Shown: positions 1 to 12,003, counted from the first letter of the stretch. The stretch is 51,296 bases of DNA from Gnetum montanum (GCA_015680685.1 MNCI01000808.1:704552-755847); one strand, 5' to 3'. Numbers and translations are program-made. The notes: generated by a model not told the origin, from the sequence alone.

Positions 1-36
1 ATACCTCAGACTTGCTTAACCATACACCGTGACACA

Positions 37-182
37 TACAAGCAAGCCTGGGAAGACAACGAACGATTAACCCCAAGTGTTTCTTGTGGCGTTAAGGCAT
101 TTAGTCTGCGGAGTTCGACCGGATCGCACGTGTACGCTCGTATTCGTATGGTAGAGTGTAGGGGTACCTCGCCACTCATCAG
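37..182 (-). repeat. Left arm of 146-bp window-terminal inverted repeat
   Basis: This segment is the reverse complement of 51151-51296 with one mismatch seen (gcacgtg here, gcgcgtg in the right arm). On the minus strand it starts TGATGAGTGGCGAGG. The match stops abruptly at 182/183, where the neighbouring sequences become unrelated. On the outer side it ends only because the right arm reaches the window end. A third diverged copy starts at 2131. It could be the start of an LTR or part of another high-copy repeat; I do not recognise the family. Confidence 0.9.
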
Positions 183-1300
183 GTGTGTTCTAGGTCTTGT
201 TTGCCCATAGAGCTAAGTGTCAAGATGCCAAATTTCCAAATGCCAAATGAAAGTTCCAATTGCCTCACTAGTGAAAAATGGAAGCCAACCCCCTTGAAAA
301 TTAGGGCACAAGGGTATTTATAGGGCTAGGGTTAGCCTAAAATATAGATTGGGTGCTATGTGGTAGTGTAGTAGGCGGGACCATAAGAAAAATTTAGAAA
401 ATTTTCTAAGTTTGGATGTGACCAAAAAAAGTTCAAAGATTTTCTAACTTTTGCCACTACACTCATCCTGTGTTACACGTAGGACACGAGACGCTAGCTA
501 CTACACTCATCCTATGTTATTTCTGGGACATGGGATGCTAGTTGTTATGATCATCTTGTGTTACGTGCGATACATAGGATGCTCATTAGGGATAAGGTGT
601 AGCATGGACACTTAGAATAATCTCATGAATACTATAGTCCTTGTTCTTACTACATTGGCTATGCTCTAGATCATAGCAGGAGGCATAGCCTCAAGAGTTA
701 GAAAATCTACCTAATGCCTCTTCCATGCTTAGCTAGCTTGATAGCTTCTAGCTTGATACTTAGGAAAAACTGGCCATTGAAAGGTGTGCTACATTAGCTA
801 TGCTTTAGAGCATAGTAGGGGAAATGGGAGTGTAACACAATACATAGAAAAACTTTTGTAGTTTGCTACAGTCATCCCATGTTACGCATGGGACGTGTAA
901 CTTAGCAGTTAGAAATTTTTTTGTAAAACTAGTGTCTGATGATGGCTACACTGGCTATGCTCTATAGCATAGTAGGGGAAATGGGAGCATAGCAAAACAC
1001 TTAGAAAAATTTCTACAACTATTGTTGACTCTTAGAAAATGTTTGCAAGATAGGCCTTTGTGCATGCTATGCTAGCTATGCTGGGGAGTGTAGCACCAAC
1101 ACTCAGGAAAATTTTCTAAGTTTTGACACTTAGAAAAATTTGCAAAAGGTGCCATCACTCTAACACTTAGGAAAATTTTGCAAATCTAGTAGTTTGAGCT
1201 GACTACACTCAACACTTAGAAAAATTTGGACAAAGTGCCACCATTTTGACACTTAGACAAATTTTTAGTTAAGATGACAAGAACCAAAATTTTGTGATGT
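183..1300 (-). repeat. LTR-like non-coding segment, minus orientation, truncated
   Basis: No coding capacity is visible. A TATA box (TATAAATA on the minus strand, plus 315-322) sits in the context CCTATAAATACCC, nearly the same as the LTR promoter of element B at 11365. The segment is full of short near-palindromes such as GCTATGCTCTAGAGCATAG and phrases like ctacactcatcctgtgttac, the same style of decoration seen in the LTRs of elements A and B. I read it as part of a related element's LTR running off the left edge. No partner LTR is in the window, so this is inference. Confidence 0.45.
315..322 (-). promoter_or_regulatory. TATA box of the left LTR-like segment
   Basis: The minus strand reads TATAAATA inside CCTATAAATACCC, matching the promoter context of the element B LTRs. 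No transcript evidence exists; the call rests on the match and position. Confidence 0.4.
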
Positions 1301-2130
1301 TTGAAACACTGATTGAGGAATTTTATGTAAGAAACTATAGTAGAATTTAGAATAAAAACCAAACAACTATGTTCAAGGGTTTAGGGGCATCGTGTATGAA
1401 TGTAGACAGAATGGTGTAACTCTGTGTGATGGAAAAGATGCTTGGCTTTATGGCCAATCCACTGATGAAAGACTAGTCAAACCCTAGACAGTCTTGCTCA
1501 GATATCTACGAATATTTAACTACTTTCTTTTTTTCCCATGGGGGTTTCCAGGTACATGCTCAACATGCTCACTTTTTTATGGTCATACTTCATCCTCAAA
1601 CATAGTTTGTTCGTGGTCATACACCATACTCAAACATAGTTGGGTCATATAGAAATGTAGGTAGTGAGTTAAAGAGTACATCGTGTCTTTTACAAGGGTT
1701 GCGATAAAGTAATTAACTAGTAATATGTGTAGTTTGAAAATATGAAAAAGTTGCTAAATTACTTCCTATTTATCTCTATTTTTATTGTTTCCCTCTTACT
1801 TCATTTTACTAGTTGTGTTAAAAAGTTTTTTACAAGGCATAATTTAATAATAATTATCATTGAAGAAGCAAGGTTAAGTTGTGCAATGTTAATTGTTGAT
1901 TGAACACAAACACTATTTCAAGGTGGCTTATTTGCAAATTATTTTCTTGTTTCAATGCATATTGTTTAATATTATTATTATTATTTCTCAGTGAAGTTGT
2001 GTGTACAAGATGATCAAGAGGTCTTATTTTCATTCTCATTAATGAATGAAATAGATGGAAAAGGAAATAAATGAAGATGTTCAAGGTGGGCATGTAAAAA
2101 GGGATTGCTTTATTCTAAGACATCATGATT
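1301..2130. other. AT-rich stretch without recognisable genes
   Basis: The stretch is AT-rich, with tandem ATT runs near 1970-1985. I see no conserved coding frame, RNA gene or LTR boundary. Short open frames here are low-complexity and not supported. Confidence 0.6.
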
Positions 2131-2215
2131 GATGAGCGATGAAGGGTACCCCTACACCCAACCATATGAATCATGAAGCGTTCACACATGATCCAATCAA
2201 ATTCCATAGACTCTA
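2131..2215 (+). repeat. Diverged third copy of the window-terminal repeat
   Basis: The sequence tgatgagcgatgaaggg followed by tacccctacacccaacc aligns with the first part of the right arm at 51151, same orientation. It shares the TGATGAG start and the block TACCCCTACAC, then fades after about 85 bp. It shows that the terminal sequence is a dispersed repeat with a fixed 5-prime boundary. Confidence 0.6.
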
Positions 2216-2419
2216 TGTCTTCTAGCACACTAGTCTTATAGGAAGTGAACTTTTCCCTAATAGTCATTTTTTATCTTCCCAATTACACTTGTGATGTACA
2301 AAGATATGGTTAAGTGTAATCAAGGAATATGATTTTATTTTATTTTATGTGTTATGTTTCTTGGTGCTTGAAGTAGAGATATGAAGTAGTAAAAAAGATA
2401 GTGTAGATAGATCTTTGAT

Positions 2420-4880
2420 AAATGTATTTGCCCTTGAGATCTTTGAGTTCAATGTTTGCCACCACAAGCTTTTGCTTGGTGTCTTTGTGATGCTTGAACT
2501 CAGCCTCATACAACAAGTACTAGCTTCCCACCTTCTTCTCTAGTTCTAACTATGGTTGTTCGATAGTCAACATAGCCAGATTTGCATATCAAAGATTGAC
2601 AAGCTCCATGTATTCTATTATCTTCTCAATGTGTAACTCCTTCATGTGGATTTCCACCTTGTTATATGCATCTCTCCCATCAACGATGGTTTGCTAAGCT
2701 TCTCTTCCTTGCTGGAGTTTCTAGAAGGTTTCATTTACTTTTACCTTCATCAACTAGATGTGCTTTCCATTCACTTCTTTCTCTAAACCAACTCGATCTC
2801 AATAATTATCTTTGACTCTCACAATTTTGAGAGCCTCTGATTTTTAGATGGCTACCTTGATTGTAGTCTTTTGGCAAAGGGCACAAATCTCCTCCATGAA
2901 GAGGTTTTTTTTTCAGTTGCTAATCTTCTTGGCTTTGTGTTTGCTCTAGCTAATTACTCATGTTGTTGATGGATGAAGTTGATCAACTGTTGTTTATGCT
3001 CATCAACATTTTAAGGCAATGGTTCTCTATGGTTAGTTGTATAGGCTCTTGGTGAGTTTGATCCAAGGCCTTCTAAATTTAGTGTCATGTAGCCTCTACC
3101 AAGGATCAGTAGAACATCGCCATCTCCATCACACTCTCAACCCCTTTAAGTATGGTGTAAAGCTATTTAAGAGTTTCAGATCTTATCAATGTCGGGTTGG
3201 AAATTTGGGCTTTTAATTTGGCAACTTCAGTAGCTAAGTGTTCATTTAGCTCCTTGGCTATATCAAGTTTCCCCTCCAATATAATGTTTTTTCCCCTTGC
3301 CTCTAGCAACTCCAACTAGGTTTTATTAATATTATTCGAAAGATCAAAGATATCTAGAAGTAATTACCGAGTTCCCACTAGTTAGTCTAGCAGTTCTTCA
3401 TTTTGTGTTGCATTTATTCTTCTACTTGTGATCATTGTAGACATCTACACATCTTTGAATGCAATGACATCTAGTACAAACATCACAGGTGCATTGAGGA
3501 TTTCAACTATTCTATCAGCATCCACCTCTACTATTGTCTCCTATCCTTGGTGTTGCATCACTAGTACTATTGCCCCCTCCCCTTTCTCCAAGAGCATCAA
3601 GAAGGTCACAACATTTTTAGAAAATTTTTGGAGTGATTGCTATTCTATGAAAAATATCATGATATCTCTAGCACTAGGATCTAACCTTGAGGAAAATTTC
3701 ATTTTTTGGGCTAAGAAAATGGATCCATCTTCACCCATCAGGCTAATTGTTTTGGCCACCTCATTTAGGTGACTCATTACAGGTCGATACACAAATGGAT
3801 CCCCACCACTTGTGCCTGATTGCTGCTCTTGTTCCCTCAAGATCCATTCTTAGTATTCATGCAACCATTGAGCTATTGTAGCAATGTCTAGCATAGTTGT
3901 TTAAGTGATAGGTGAAGGTGGTGATTACTACTCCTCTTATTGAATGATCATTGCAGGCATCTTATCTTTCATCATCTTTTTCCAATTAGTAATTAGAGAA
4001 TGCTTGATAGGCTTGTTTGCATAATGGACTATTCCTCCCCTTTGATAGAGTTATTTGATGATGCATGGAAAGGAAAGTACCTTCCTTCCATGTTCATTCT
4101 CTTTAAATCACTTATCTATCTTTAGATAGATTAGCTATGTAAGGTTGACAACGAATCTCCCACTCAAAGCGATGCATGCACAAGAAAAAAAGATGGTGAT
4201 CTTGCTTGGTCTTACCATGGGATTGATGTGGAAGGCAACAATCTTGTAGTGGATCATTTTTGCTAGTTTGAGCTTGCTAAACTCCTTGTGGTCAACACCA
4301 TCACATTTTCACATCCATTCTTTATTAATGTTTGGGTTTTCTTGCATGGGAATCTCCATGAGATTCACCCCTATCTCTAGAAACCTAAGCACTTTAACAA
4401 TGGCTTACACTTAGTAGGACACTAAGATGTCCTTGATTTTGACTATTGAACTAGCATAGCTATTACTTTAGAATAAGAATGTCTCTTCCATGTATCACTC
4501 CCNGCTATTACTTTAGAATAAGAATGTCTCTTCCATGTATCACTCCCTGGTGGAAGTGATAATTGGCCATATGGGAGAGTTCTTTAGTTGGTCTTGTACT
4601 TCTTTAGATTCTTGCTCTAGGAAAGGGCCAAAGTTTGACTCCTAGAGCACTATCTTTTGGACCCCCTTTGATCTGATTTGATTTAAGTAGGCTTTTGTCA
4701 AGGTCACCTCAAGTTTTTCTTGTTGGGTTGGTGCATCATCCCAGTGGGAATGTTCTATTGCTACTTCTAGTTCTAGAATCTAACAGATAGATTCAACCTC
4801 AACCTCTTCCCTAAGAGGACCTATGCTATGGGTTGCAAGTGGTTCTTCCTAGGCTTGTCCTTGGTCCCTTCCCATTCTAG
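2420..4880 (-). pseudogene. Decayed minus-strand coding relic with coiled-coil section, unidentified
   Basis: Reading the minus strand from 4880 down to 2420 gives long stretches of protein-like sequence broken by frequent stops. The upstream part holds hydrophobic alpha/beta-like segments (around 4450-3950). The middle (3840-3640) has an open frame of 66 codons starting in a Gln/Glu-rich segment. The last third (about 3300-2420) is rich in Lys, Glu and Leu and resembles a coiled coil. The composition contrasts with the AT-rich flanks. The order (globular part, then coiled coil) resembles the antisense genes of elements A and B, but I could not align them convincingly. It is most likely part of a repeat-encoded protein; function unknown. 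The interval includes an assembly duplication at 4459-4547. Confidence 0.4.
4459..4547. other. Assembly join: single N flanked by exact 44-bp duplication
   Basis: Bases 4459-4502 and 4504-4547 are identical (both begin gctattacttta and end cactccc) and are separated by one N at 4503. This is what remains when two overlapping contigs are joined without merging the overlap. The duplication should be collapsed before analysis of this region. Confidence 0.9.
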
Positions 4881-5082
4881 GTAGTTTCTTCCTTAGTTGA
4901 GATGGTCCTCCTTCCTATGTGTGGTTTCCTTTTGGTGTCATCTACAATCAAAATACATCAATGGGTTAGTACATATAATGTGTAACTTTGAATATTTTGA
5001 GTACGTTACCTTGTTGATTAGTTACACTTGGCTAAGGTTGGACCATGGGAGATTGATATTTTATTATTATTTTATTAATTAA

Positions 5083-6639
5083 TTTTATTGTAAGTACCAC
5101 TAAAGCTCATTGAAAGATTTTAACTCTATAATTTGATGTTTAAATGTTGATTTCTGTGTTAAAACTTTGTGGGAGCTAGAAAAATGGCAAAAACATTTCT
5201 GTCAAAAATGGCACATTTGTGGCCCCTATGACTAAGAGCTTACCTCTGGTAGCTACAAGGTCAAATAATGGAGTGATTTGGATAAACGGTTAGAAAATTA
5301 TGGGCTCTAGAAGGTTTTGGGCTCTAAAAATTTGAAAAACTCCCTTGGTGGTTGTAAGAAAATGTGAAAATTTCAAAGTGGGGTCACACATAGATATACT
5401 ATTTTTCTACTATGTCAATAGGGCCATGTATACAGGGCCTCATGTACACATCTGCTCCATCGATGGGGCCTTGTATATAGAAAATCCAAGAATATGATGA
5501 AATCATTGAAGAGGATCTTTAAAGGCTCAAAAATTTAAAAATTTGATGGAGAATGTATTCATTGAAAAAATATGTAAATGAGCAAAAGGTTAATGTAGAA
5601 TATGGGTGTATAAACAATTCTAATTATAAGAATGCCTTAATATAAGGCACTTAATGAACCCAACCAAGTGACATTCAAGTGGGTCCTCCCCATAGTAGGC
5701 ACATGCATTATTTTCTCTTGCATAACCTGAACCTAAGGAGTCCATAGGCCTCATAGGAAGTTAATGGTTGATGGAAGTTAAGGACCAAAACCTGGGAGAT
5801 TCTACCAAAGAATTCAAGTACATCAAACCAAGACATTGAATCAAGAACATGGACATTGATAGCGAGATGAGTTATAGGAAACATAGACAGATGATGGAGA
5901 AGGTGTAATGGAATTATGAATTGAGGTCATAAGAAGTCCCTTGTGGATTTGTGTTTAAATGACCTAAGAAGATCCATCCTTAGTCTAGACCAAAACCAAC
6001 CTCTTTCAGTGACTTCACATTGCCACTCTAAGATTGATCCCCCCCCCCCTCAAGACACAAGAGTTCTTTCACAGAACAACCACCATTCCATAAAGAGAAG
6101 AAAAGAGAGGTAGAAAGTGAGAGAGGGCCTTAGTTAGAGGGGACCTTCAAGCATGTGTAACTGTCTTTCTAGTCCTATAACTAGTGCTTATGGCCCATTT
6201 ATTTGTCTAAGGGATGTGCTTTGAATCATATCATGTTTTGTTTTTTTAATTTTTTTTTGTTTTTCTTCTTTCTCTTTCTTTTTGGATGGGAAGAACATCA
6301 TGCAAAGACTTTATTCAACTTTCTATTATTGGTCAACATGGAATGGTAAGAAGTTTGTGAAAACACTCAAGCACCCAGGTAAGTAGAAGAGTATAAAGAG
6401 TATTGAGTCCCCTTGAAATCACACTATGAAAACCTTTGAATCCTTCCTAATTTTGAAAACTAATAAGATCAAAAATTTATTTAAATTTTATTTAATTAAT
6501 GGGATCTCAAACTTCCAAACAAGAAAAACCATAGAGTTTGTGGATGGGTGGATATTATAGACTCACTGCCTATTCCATGAAAAAGAAATCATGACTTAGC
6601 CATTGGTACAATCTAAGTAAGATAGTGTTAGAATCCATT
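5083..6639. other. Non-coding interval upstream of element C gag
   Basis: No coding frame is supported. There is an 11-base C run at 6039-6049, a T-rich tract near 6238-6290 and purine-rich stretches. It should contain the 5-prime untranslated part and possibly the LTR of element C, but no copy of it could be found at the right side near 49.5-51 kb, so no boundary is called. Confidence 0.5.
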
Positions 6640-7330
6640 AGGCAAGGATTCTAATGGGAGGAAATCATATTCCGTATATGAGAATTCCAAGAGCTCTATC
6701 ATTGGCTTCTACTTATTTCCATGGAAAGCTTTATGAGGAGGATAAAGCAAGGCTTGGTAGAGTATTTTGTAATGTTACAAGACTTTTTTACATTAAATTG
6801 AAGACCTTCAATGGTATCTATGACATCAATGCTTTTTCAAGTGGATTAAGGTACTTGATAGGTACTTTAAGTTGGAAGAGGTAGCAAATCACTTGAAGGT
6901 ACCTATTGCTTAATCCATATTAGAAGGAATGAATTATGCTTGATGTAAAAAGGAGTTATAAGGTTATGAAAGATAAAATGGTCAACCCATTAGACATTGG
7001 AATTTGATAAAATACAAGTTTCAAAGAAAATTTAAATAGTCTCATTAGAGGAAATAGGATCATATTGAAGGTAAAATTCTTAAGGAAAGATGATAAGGAT
7101 GTCGAAGAATTCTACACCAAAATTTTCAATCTATTTCATCAAGCTAAAGTGAAGTGGAAGAAGTATGAACATGCATCAATCTTTCTAGGAGGTCTCAAAG
7201 TGATGTACCAGCAAGAGTTATCTTTTTATGAGCCATAAACTAGTAATGAGACTTATGATTTAATACTTAAGGTAGAGAAGAAGCTAAGTTGATTTGGAAA
7301 TAGGAGTAAACAAACTTCTAAAGGAAAGTA
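6640..7330 (+). pseudogene. Element C gag relic
   Basis: The frame from 6654 begins MGGNHIPYMRI and gives a helical sequence with a retrotransposon-gag feel: a block resembling WF..L around 6850, then a segment reading LRKDDKDVEEFYTKIFNLFH with a following FLGGL around 7080-7210. That is the usual gag pattern of a chain-length segment followed by F..GL. Stops occur at about 6882 and several later points. It belongs to element C by position and strand. Identification is by pattern, not by a sure match. Confidence 0.5.
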
Positions 7331-7815
7331 TGACATCCCATTCCTGGATGTCATGGAAAATGCCAAATATACATTATGATAGACATTATGCATAAGAAGA
7401 CAATATACCAAACCTCAAATATATGTAACATTTGACATTGTGTATAAAGGAAATAATAGAGAAAGTGAAAAAAGAGAAAGAAAAGAATGCTTTATTGATA
7501 TGGAATAGTATATTCGGATCATGCTCTGAGAGTGTTCCTTGGGATTTTCTTCCTTCGACATATATCCCTTAGAGGCCATCCATCATTGCCACCATGGATA
7601 GGCCTATTACTGACCAAAAGGGATGGCCAATCCTCTTCCTATTTCACTTCACCATGCTCTTGTGGCTTGCTTGTACTAGCTATGCCACTCCATGCTAGCA
7701 TGACCTCTAAGTCTAGGTATAAATTCCTTATTTCAAACCCCTAAAGGTTGCCTTAGGAGACATGTTCATTATTACAATGCATCCTTTTAGGTCCCAATTA
7801 CAACTACCCTTTCAG
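7331..7815. mobile_element. Possible insertion (solo-LTR-like) within element C gag
   Basis: The gag-like frame is interrupted between a Lys-rich end near 7330 and the segment resuming about 7830. The interval opens with a hairpin, ATGACATCC/GGATGTCAT (7330-7338 with 7346-7354), and ends near ...attaca at about 7813. It has no coding sense. Flanks share only GTA, not a clean 5-bp duplication, so a solo LTR of a copia-type element is just one reading. Confidence 0.25.
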
Positions 7816-7829
7816 GTCTTATTACAGTA

Positions 7830-8560
7830 ACAATAATACTTGTTATGAAGAGGTACCATCTTTGTTATGTAGAAATATTATTTGGAAATGGGAACATTAC
7901 AAAAAGGATAAGGGATCCAAATTAGAGAAGGAATCTAAGTAAAAATATAAAGACAAAGATGATAGCCATGACAAGAATACATAGAAGGATGATGAGAAGG
8001 AAAAATATAAGAAGGACCAAGGTAAGGAAGGTAAGGGTTAAGGTAGTAGCTCATCCAAAATTCAATGCCTCAAGTATGAAAAATGGAACACAAGCAATGG
8101 GAATGTTTACTTCAAAAGATAACCAAGGAGAAAGATGTGAAAATAATAGAGGTGGAGGAGACATCAAGTCAAGCTCTTCAAAGAGGTAATCCTAATTCTT
8201 CCAAGATTAGGAAGGTTTTTAAATTAAATTCTTGTGTTTTTATGAAGAATGTATATAAGGGAGATCATCCTAATAGAAAATGTTTTTTAGATTGGTGCTA
8301 GATGTTTCCTTAGTCAGGAATGGATTCATGTATTAATTGAAGGAAAATTCTAAGAAAATATTATTTCTTTTAGGGATGTTGTTATATTAGGTTTGATAAC
8401 TAATCTTCATCCTAGAGCATATAGAATGCATTGGTTATCTAGAGATTTCTCTCAAGAGATGAGTAAACAATCTACTTTGAAATTTAAAATTGGGATTTTT
8501 CATGATGTTCTTAAGTCTGATGTCCTTCAAATATATTATTCCTGATGTAATTTTTAGTAG
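7830..8560 (+). pseudogene. Element C gag tail and aspartic protease relic
   Basis: A Lys/Asp/Ser-rich linker around 7915-8060 (reading KYKDKDDSHD, KEKYKKDQGKEGKG) fits the basic region before a gag zinc knuckle, though no intact CCHC is seen. A protease-like segment follows around 8270-8520 with CFLDIGA-like and YRMHWLSRDF sequence; the second resembles the A-Y-x-L-x-W block after the active site in plant gypsy proteases. Stops and at least one frame change make it non-functional. Confidence 0.45.
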
Positions 8561-8569
8561 ACATTGGAA

Positions 8570-10178
8570 TTTTAATAATTGTGCTTAGTTTGATGGAGCA
8601 AGAAATTTATGGAGGTTAGCTAGATCTAATGGAATCCATGAGTTGATTATCATGAAATCTAAACAAGTGAGGTACCAAAGCTTACTTAATACTTAATCCT
8701 TCTAGTAGAGAGGGAATACATGAAGGAACATGATAAAATAGGTTTTGGTTTTGTTGTGGTTTCAATAGTTTCTTCTAACTTTGATGATGTGCAAGTTGAA
8801 ATTCTGATAGGTATTCTAGGCTTTAAGGAAACATTTTCCAAGGTATTAAAGTGGGAATTGGATGGATTGCCACAAATGAGGAATGTATAACATCAAATTG
8901 ATGTCATCCCTAGTTCTACCATTCCAAACAAGAGAGAATACTAGATGACACCAAATGAACAGGCTAAATTCCAGAGACAATTAGATTAGTTGCTTACAAA
9001 TAGCTTTGTAAGGAAATCCATTTCACCTTGTGTAGTTTCAACAATTCTAGTGCCAAAGAAGTATAGTGATGAATGAAGGATGTTCATTGATTATTGGATA
9101 GTGGATAGGATAACAATGAGGTATAGTTTTCCTATTCCAACAATGAATGATATTCTTGATATCCTTATTAATGGATAGATTTTTAGCAAAATTGATCTAA
9201 AGAGTGGTTATCATTAAAATAGAAGTAGGCTCAGTGATGATTGGAAGCCAAAATTCAAAACACTAGATGGATTGTTCGAGTGGTTGGTGATGCCATTTGG
9301 GCTCACAAATGCATCTAATACATTCATAAGGTTGATGCATTATGTATTGAATGACTTGATTGATAAGTGTTGTATTATCATTTTTGATGATAATTTAGTG
9401 TATATCTCTAATGGGAAAGAGCACTCTGATCATTTATAGATGGTGTGTATTAAGTTGGAGAAGGCATAATTGGTGATCAACATGAATAAAAGTCATTTAT
9501 TCAAGAGAGAAATAGTATATTTTGGGCATATGGTTTCTAAAAACCAAATTTATATTGAAGTTACCAAGGTGAAGGCTATTAGGAATTGACCAACTACTAA
9601 GAATATTAGGGAGGTAATATTATTTCTTGGTTTAGTAGAGCTTTATAGTTGGTTCATTAAAAATTTTAGTGGTATTTCATGGCCTATGCTTTATTCATTG
9701 AAGAAAAATAATGATTATAGATGGGATAATGAAACCTAAAGAGGCTTTAACTTGTTGAATGAAAAAATTACTAATGAACTGGTGCTTGCAATTTCATATT
9801 TTCAAAATATTCTTTAGATGGAGGTGGATGTAAGTGGACTTACCATTTATGGGTTACTTTCATAAGAAGGTAGATCTATTACTCTCTTTTCTAGAAAAAT
9901 TGAATAAGTCAAGGAAAAAATGCAATGGATATAAGAAGGATTTGTATACTATTTTTTAAGAAATTAAGGATTGGAGGCATTACTTGTTGCCCAAGTAGTT
10001 CACTTGGATGCTAGACCACAAAGCATTATAATTTCTAAATTTCCAAAAGAAGTTGAGTAAAAAACATATGAATTGGCTTGTATAGTTTTAGAAGTTTAAT
10101 TTTGTGTTGAAATACAAAAGTGGAAAGGCTAGTGTGATGGCTGATGCATTGTATAGGATGCATATGATGAATTTTAGT
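8570..10178 (+). pseudogene. Element C reverse transcriptase and RNase H relic
   Basis: Starting near 8880 the plus strand reads a clear Ty3/gypsy RT with stops: STILVPKK (about 9040), MFIDYWIVD where RxCxDYRxLN is expected, SKIDLKSGYH (about 9185), MPFGLTNASNTFIRLM (about 9290), and FDDNLVYISN at the catalytic site (about 9380), where the family has YxDDILVYS. YFGHMVS and the RNase H start VDVSGLTIYGLLS follow. The end is cut by element B. The frame resumes in the connection segment at 48110. Stops come mainly from CAG or TGG codons turned to TAG/TGA. Confidence 0.85.
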
Positions 10179-10183
10179 ATACC
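10179..10183. repeat. Target-site duplication of element B, left copy (ATACC)
   Basis: ATACC lies directly before the LTR start TGAAAAACCC and is repeated exactly at 48105-48109 after the 3-prime LTR. Removing element B plus one copy joins the RNase H end of element C to its integrase. Confidence 0.88.
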
Positions 10184-10645
10184 TGAAAAACCCTAAAAAT
10201 CCAAGGCATTCTTGCTTCACCAGGCCTTCGCAATCCAGGCAGCATCATAGAAATTCCTTAGGAGAGGAATGCTCTGAGTTTAGGATGACCAGTTTGAAAA
10301 ATTTTCTACTCTCAGTGTAGACAGGCTATATGGATCATCCTGCCTGCCCACCTGAGTAGTTTATCCAGCAGAAAACCTGCTCAGAAATGATGCGTGGAGT
10401 TGTTAAAAGTGCTCAGGACACGTGAAACAATTCAACAAGTTTTCTAAGTCACAAAGTTTGCTACGCTACGCTACACCACGCTATGTAGCATAACAAGCTT
10501 CAAAAATGATTGTAGAATGAAGTGCTACACTACGCAGCGTAGCAAAAGCCAAACAACCATTTCCATTGCCTGACTCCAAGTCTTTCGATGATGGCTCCTT
10601 CCATAGAAAAATGGCTAACTTCACGAAACGTAGGTCGTGTTGGTC

Positions 10646-10682
10646 GCTACGCTACGCTACGCTACGCTACGCTACGCTACGC
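10646..10682. repeat. GCTAC pentamer microsatellite in the 5-prime LTR
   Basis: There are seven perfect GCTAC units (10646-10680) plus GC. The corresponding place in the 3-prime LTR (about 46785) reads actacgctatgctacacc, with only short relatives, so the expansion happened after insertion. The unit is the same word that builds the LTR dyads. Confidence 0.85.
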
Positions 10683-11364
10683 CGTGTAGCGTAGCATGAC
10701 ATAGTGACTCTGTAGAAGCAACAAAGGCATCTCAAAGGGTGGCATCAGCAATTTTTCAAGGTTCACAGTGTAGAAGGAAAAGTTTGCAAATTGTCGACAT
10801 TTTGTAGATTGTCGATGTTTTTGCAACTAAGGCCAGCTGCTACACTATGCTATGCTAGGTAGTATAGCATAGCATAGAGAATATGTAGCAAGAAGTCAGT
10901 GCGCTTCAAAGGTTTCTAGCACATGTGGAAGGGTGCAACGCAAGTTTTTTACTTTTGGCAGCTATGCTACACTACCCTGTATAGAGTAGCATGGCATAGC
11001 AAGATGTTACACTATGCCAACAACCAACATAGGACAGCGTAGCAAGTAGCCACGCGACATCGGTGCATCTCCTCATGTAGCAAACTGCTACACTATGCCC
11101 ACATGCTATGCTACAAAGCATAGTACAACATAGCACACAACAATGCTACATAAATGTATTTCATTCATTTTGATCATTACTTCACCTAATTTAACCATTG
11201 GCACATGTCTTCAAACTTTGACGATGCAATTACAACGTGGCAGTTTTGCAATTACAGCATGGAAGGCTCATCCAATAGTGATGCACGCCTATGCAGCATA
11301 GACAAGTCAACCTAGGCCTAAGGCACGTGGCATCCAAACTGCATCTTTCGCATGCCCTTGAACC

Positions 11365-11372
11365 TATAAATA
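11365..11372 (+). promoter_or_regulatory. TATA box of element B 5-prime LTR
   Basis: TATAAATA in AACCTATAAATACCCC, 630 bp before the LTR end. The 3-prime LTR has the same box at 47476-47483. This is the likely promoter for the gag-pol RNA. Confidence 0.6.
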
Positions 11373-12003
11373 CCCCAATGGAAAACACTCAAAAGATCTT
11401 TTTGGCTTAGTCGGTTGGCTGGTCCTTTAGCTAGCAAGCAAGCAAGCCAAAAGTTAGCATTGTATTCCTGAGAATTGAAAACATCTTATTTGACATTGTA
11501 AATAGTTGACACTCCCGTTTAGCATTTTTCTCTACTCTTTCCTACTCTCTTCGTACCATTCTGCATTGTTGAATCCCAAGTCTACGTTCGAGTACATAGC
11601 TATCTCACTCTACACATCTTGGCTACTCTTGGGATCCTTGCGCCCCTCAGCGCCATGCAACCAATTGTATCCACATTGACAGAGTGAAGTTACATTCTTG
11701 AAGCGGTGCATTTTTCTAACTGCATTTTACTTTATATTTTTCTTATCATTTCACTTTACATTGTTTTCTACCTCTTTTACATTTAAGAATTATTTTGCAT
11801 TATAAGTCTCATTTACAAATTATTTGGTTGCAAAAGGTTATATTAACATCGACTAAGTCCCTGTCTGATCAACCAGACCATTCAGGGTGCCTCATTTCCA
11901 TTTATCCAACACGACCCTCCCATGGATTCGGGGTTAATACTGTCACAACCGATGACCTCTCAGTGTTTTCCAGCCGCTGACATTTTTGGTCGCAATAGTT
12001 TTC

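Larger units (their letters stand above)
10184..11997 (+). repeat. Element B 5-prime LTR
   Basis: It aligns with 46311-48104 along its length: the start is TGAAAAACCCTAAAAA against TGAAACATCCTAAAAG, and the end GACATTTTTGGTCGCAATA against GACATTTTCGGTCGCAACA, so the terminal CA has become TA here. It contains a TATA box at 11365-11372 and many dyads built from GCTACGCTA and TAGCATAGC. A pentamer expansion at 10646-10682 is absent from the other LTR. Confidence 0.9.

Noticed and set aside
7532-7744. 70-codon plus-strand frame as a host gene exon
   Set aside because: It lies in the probable insertion inside element C, has no partner exons and no conserved motif.
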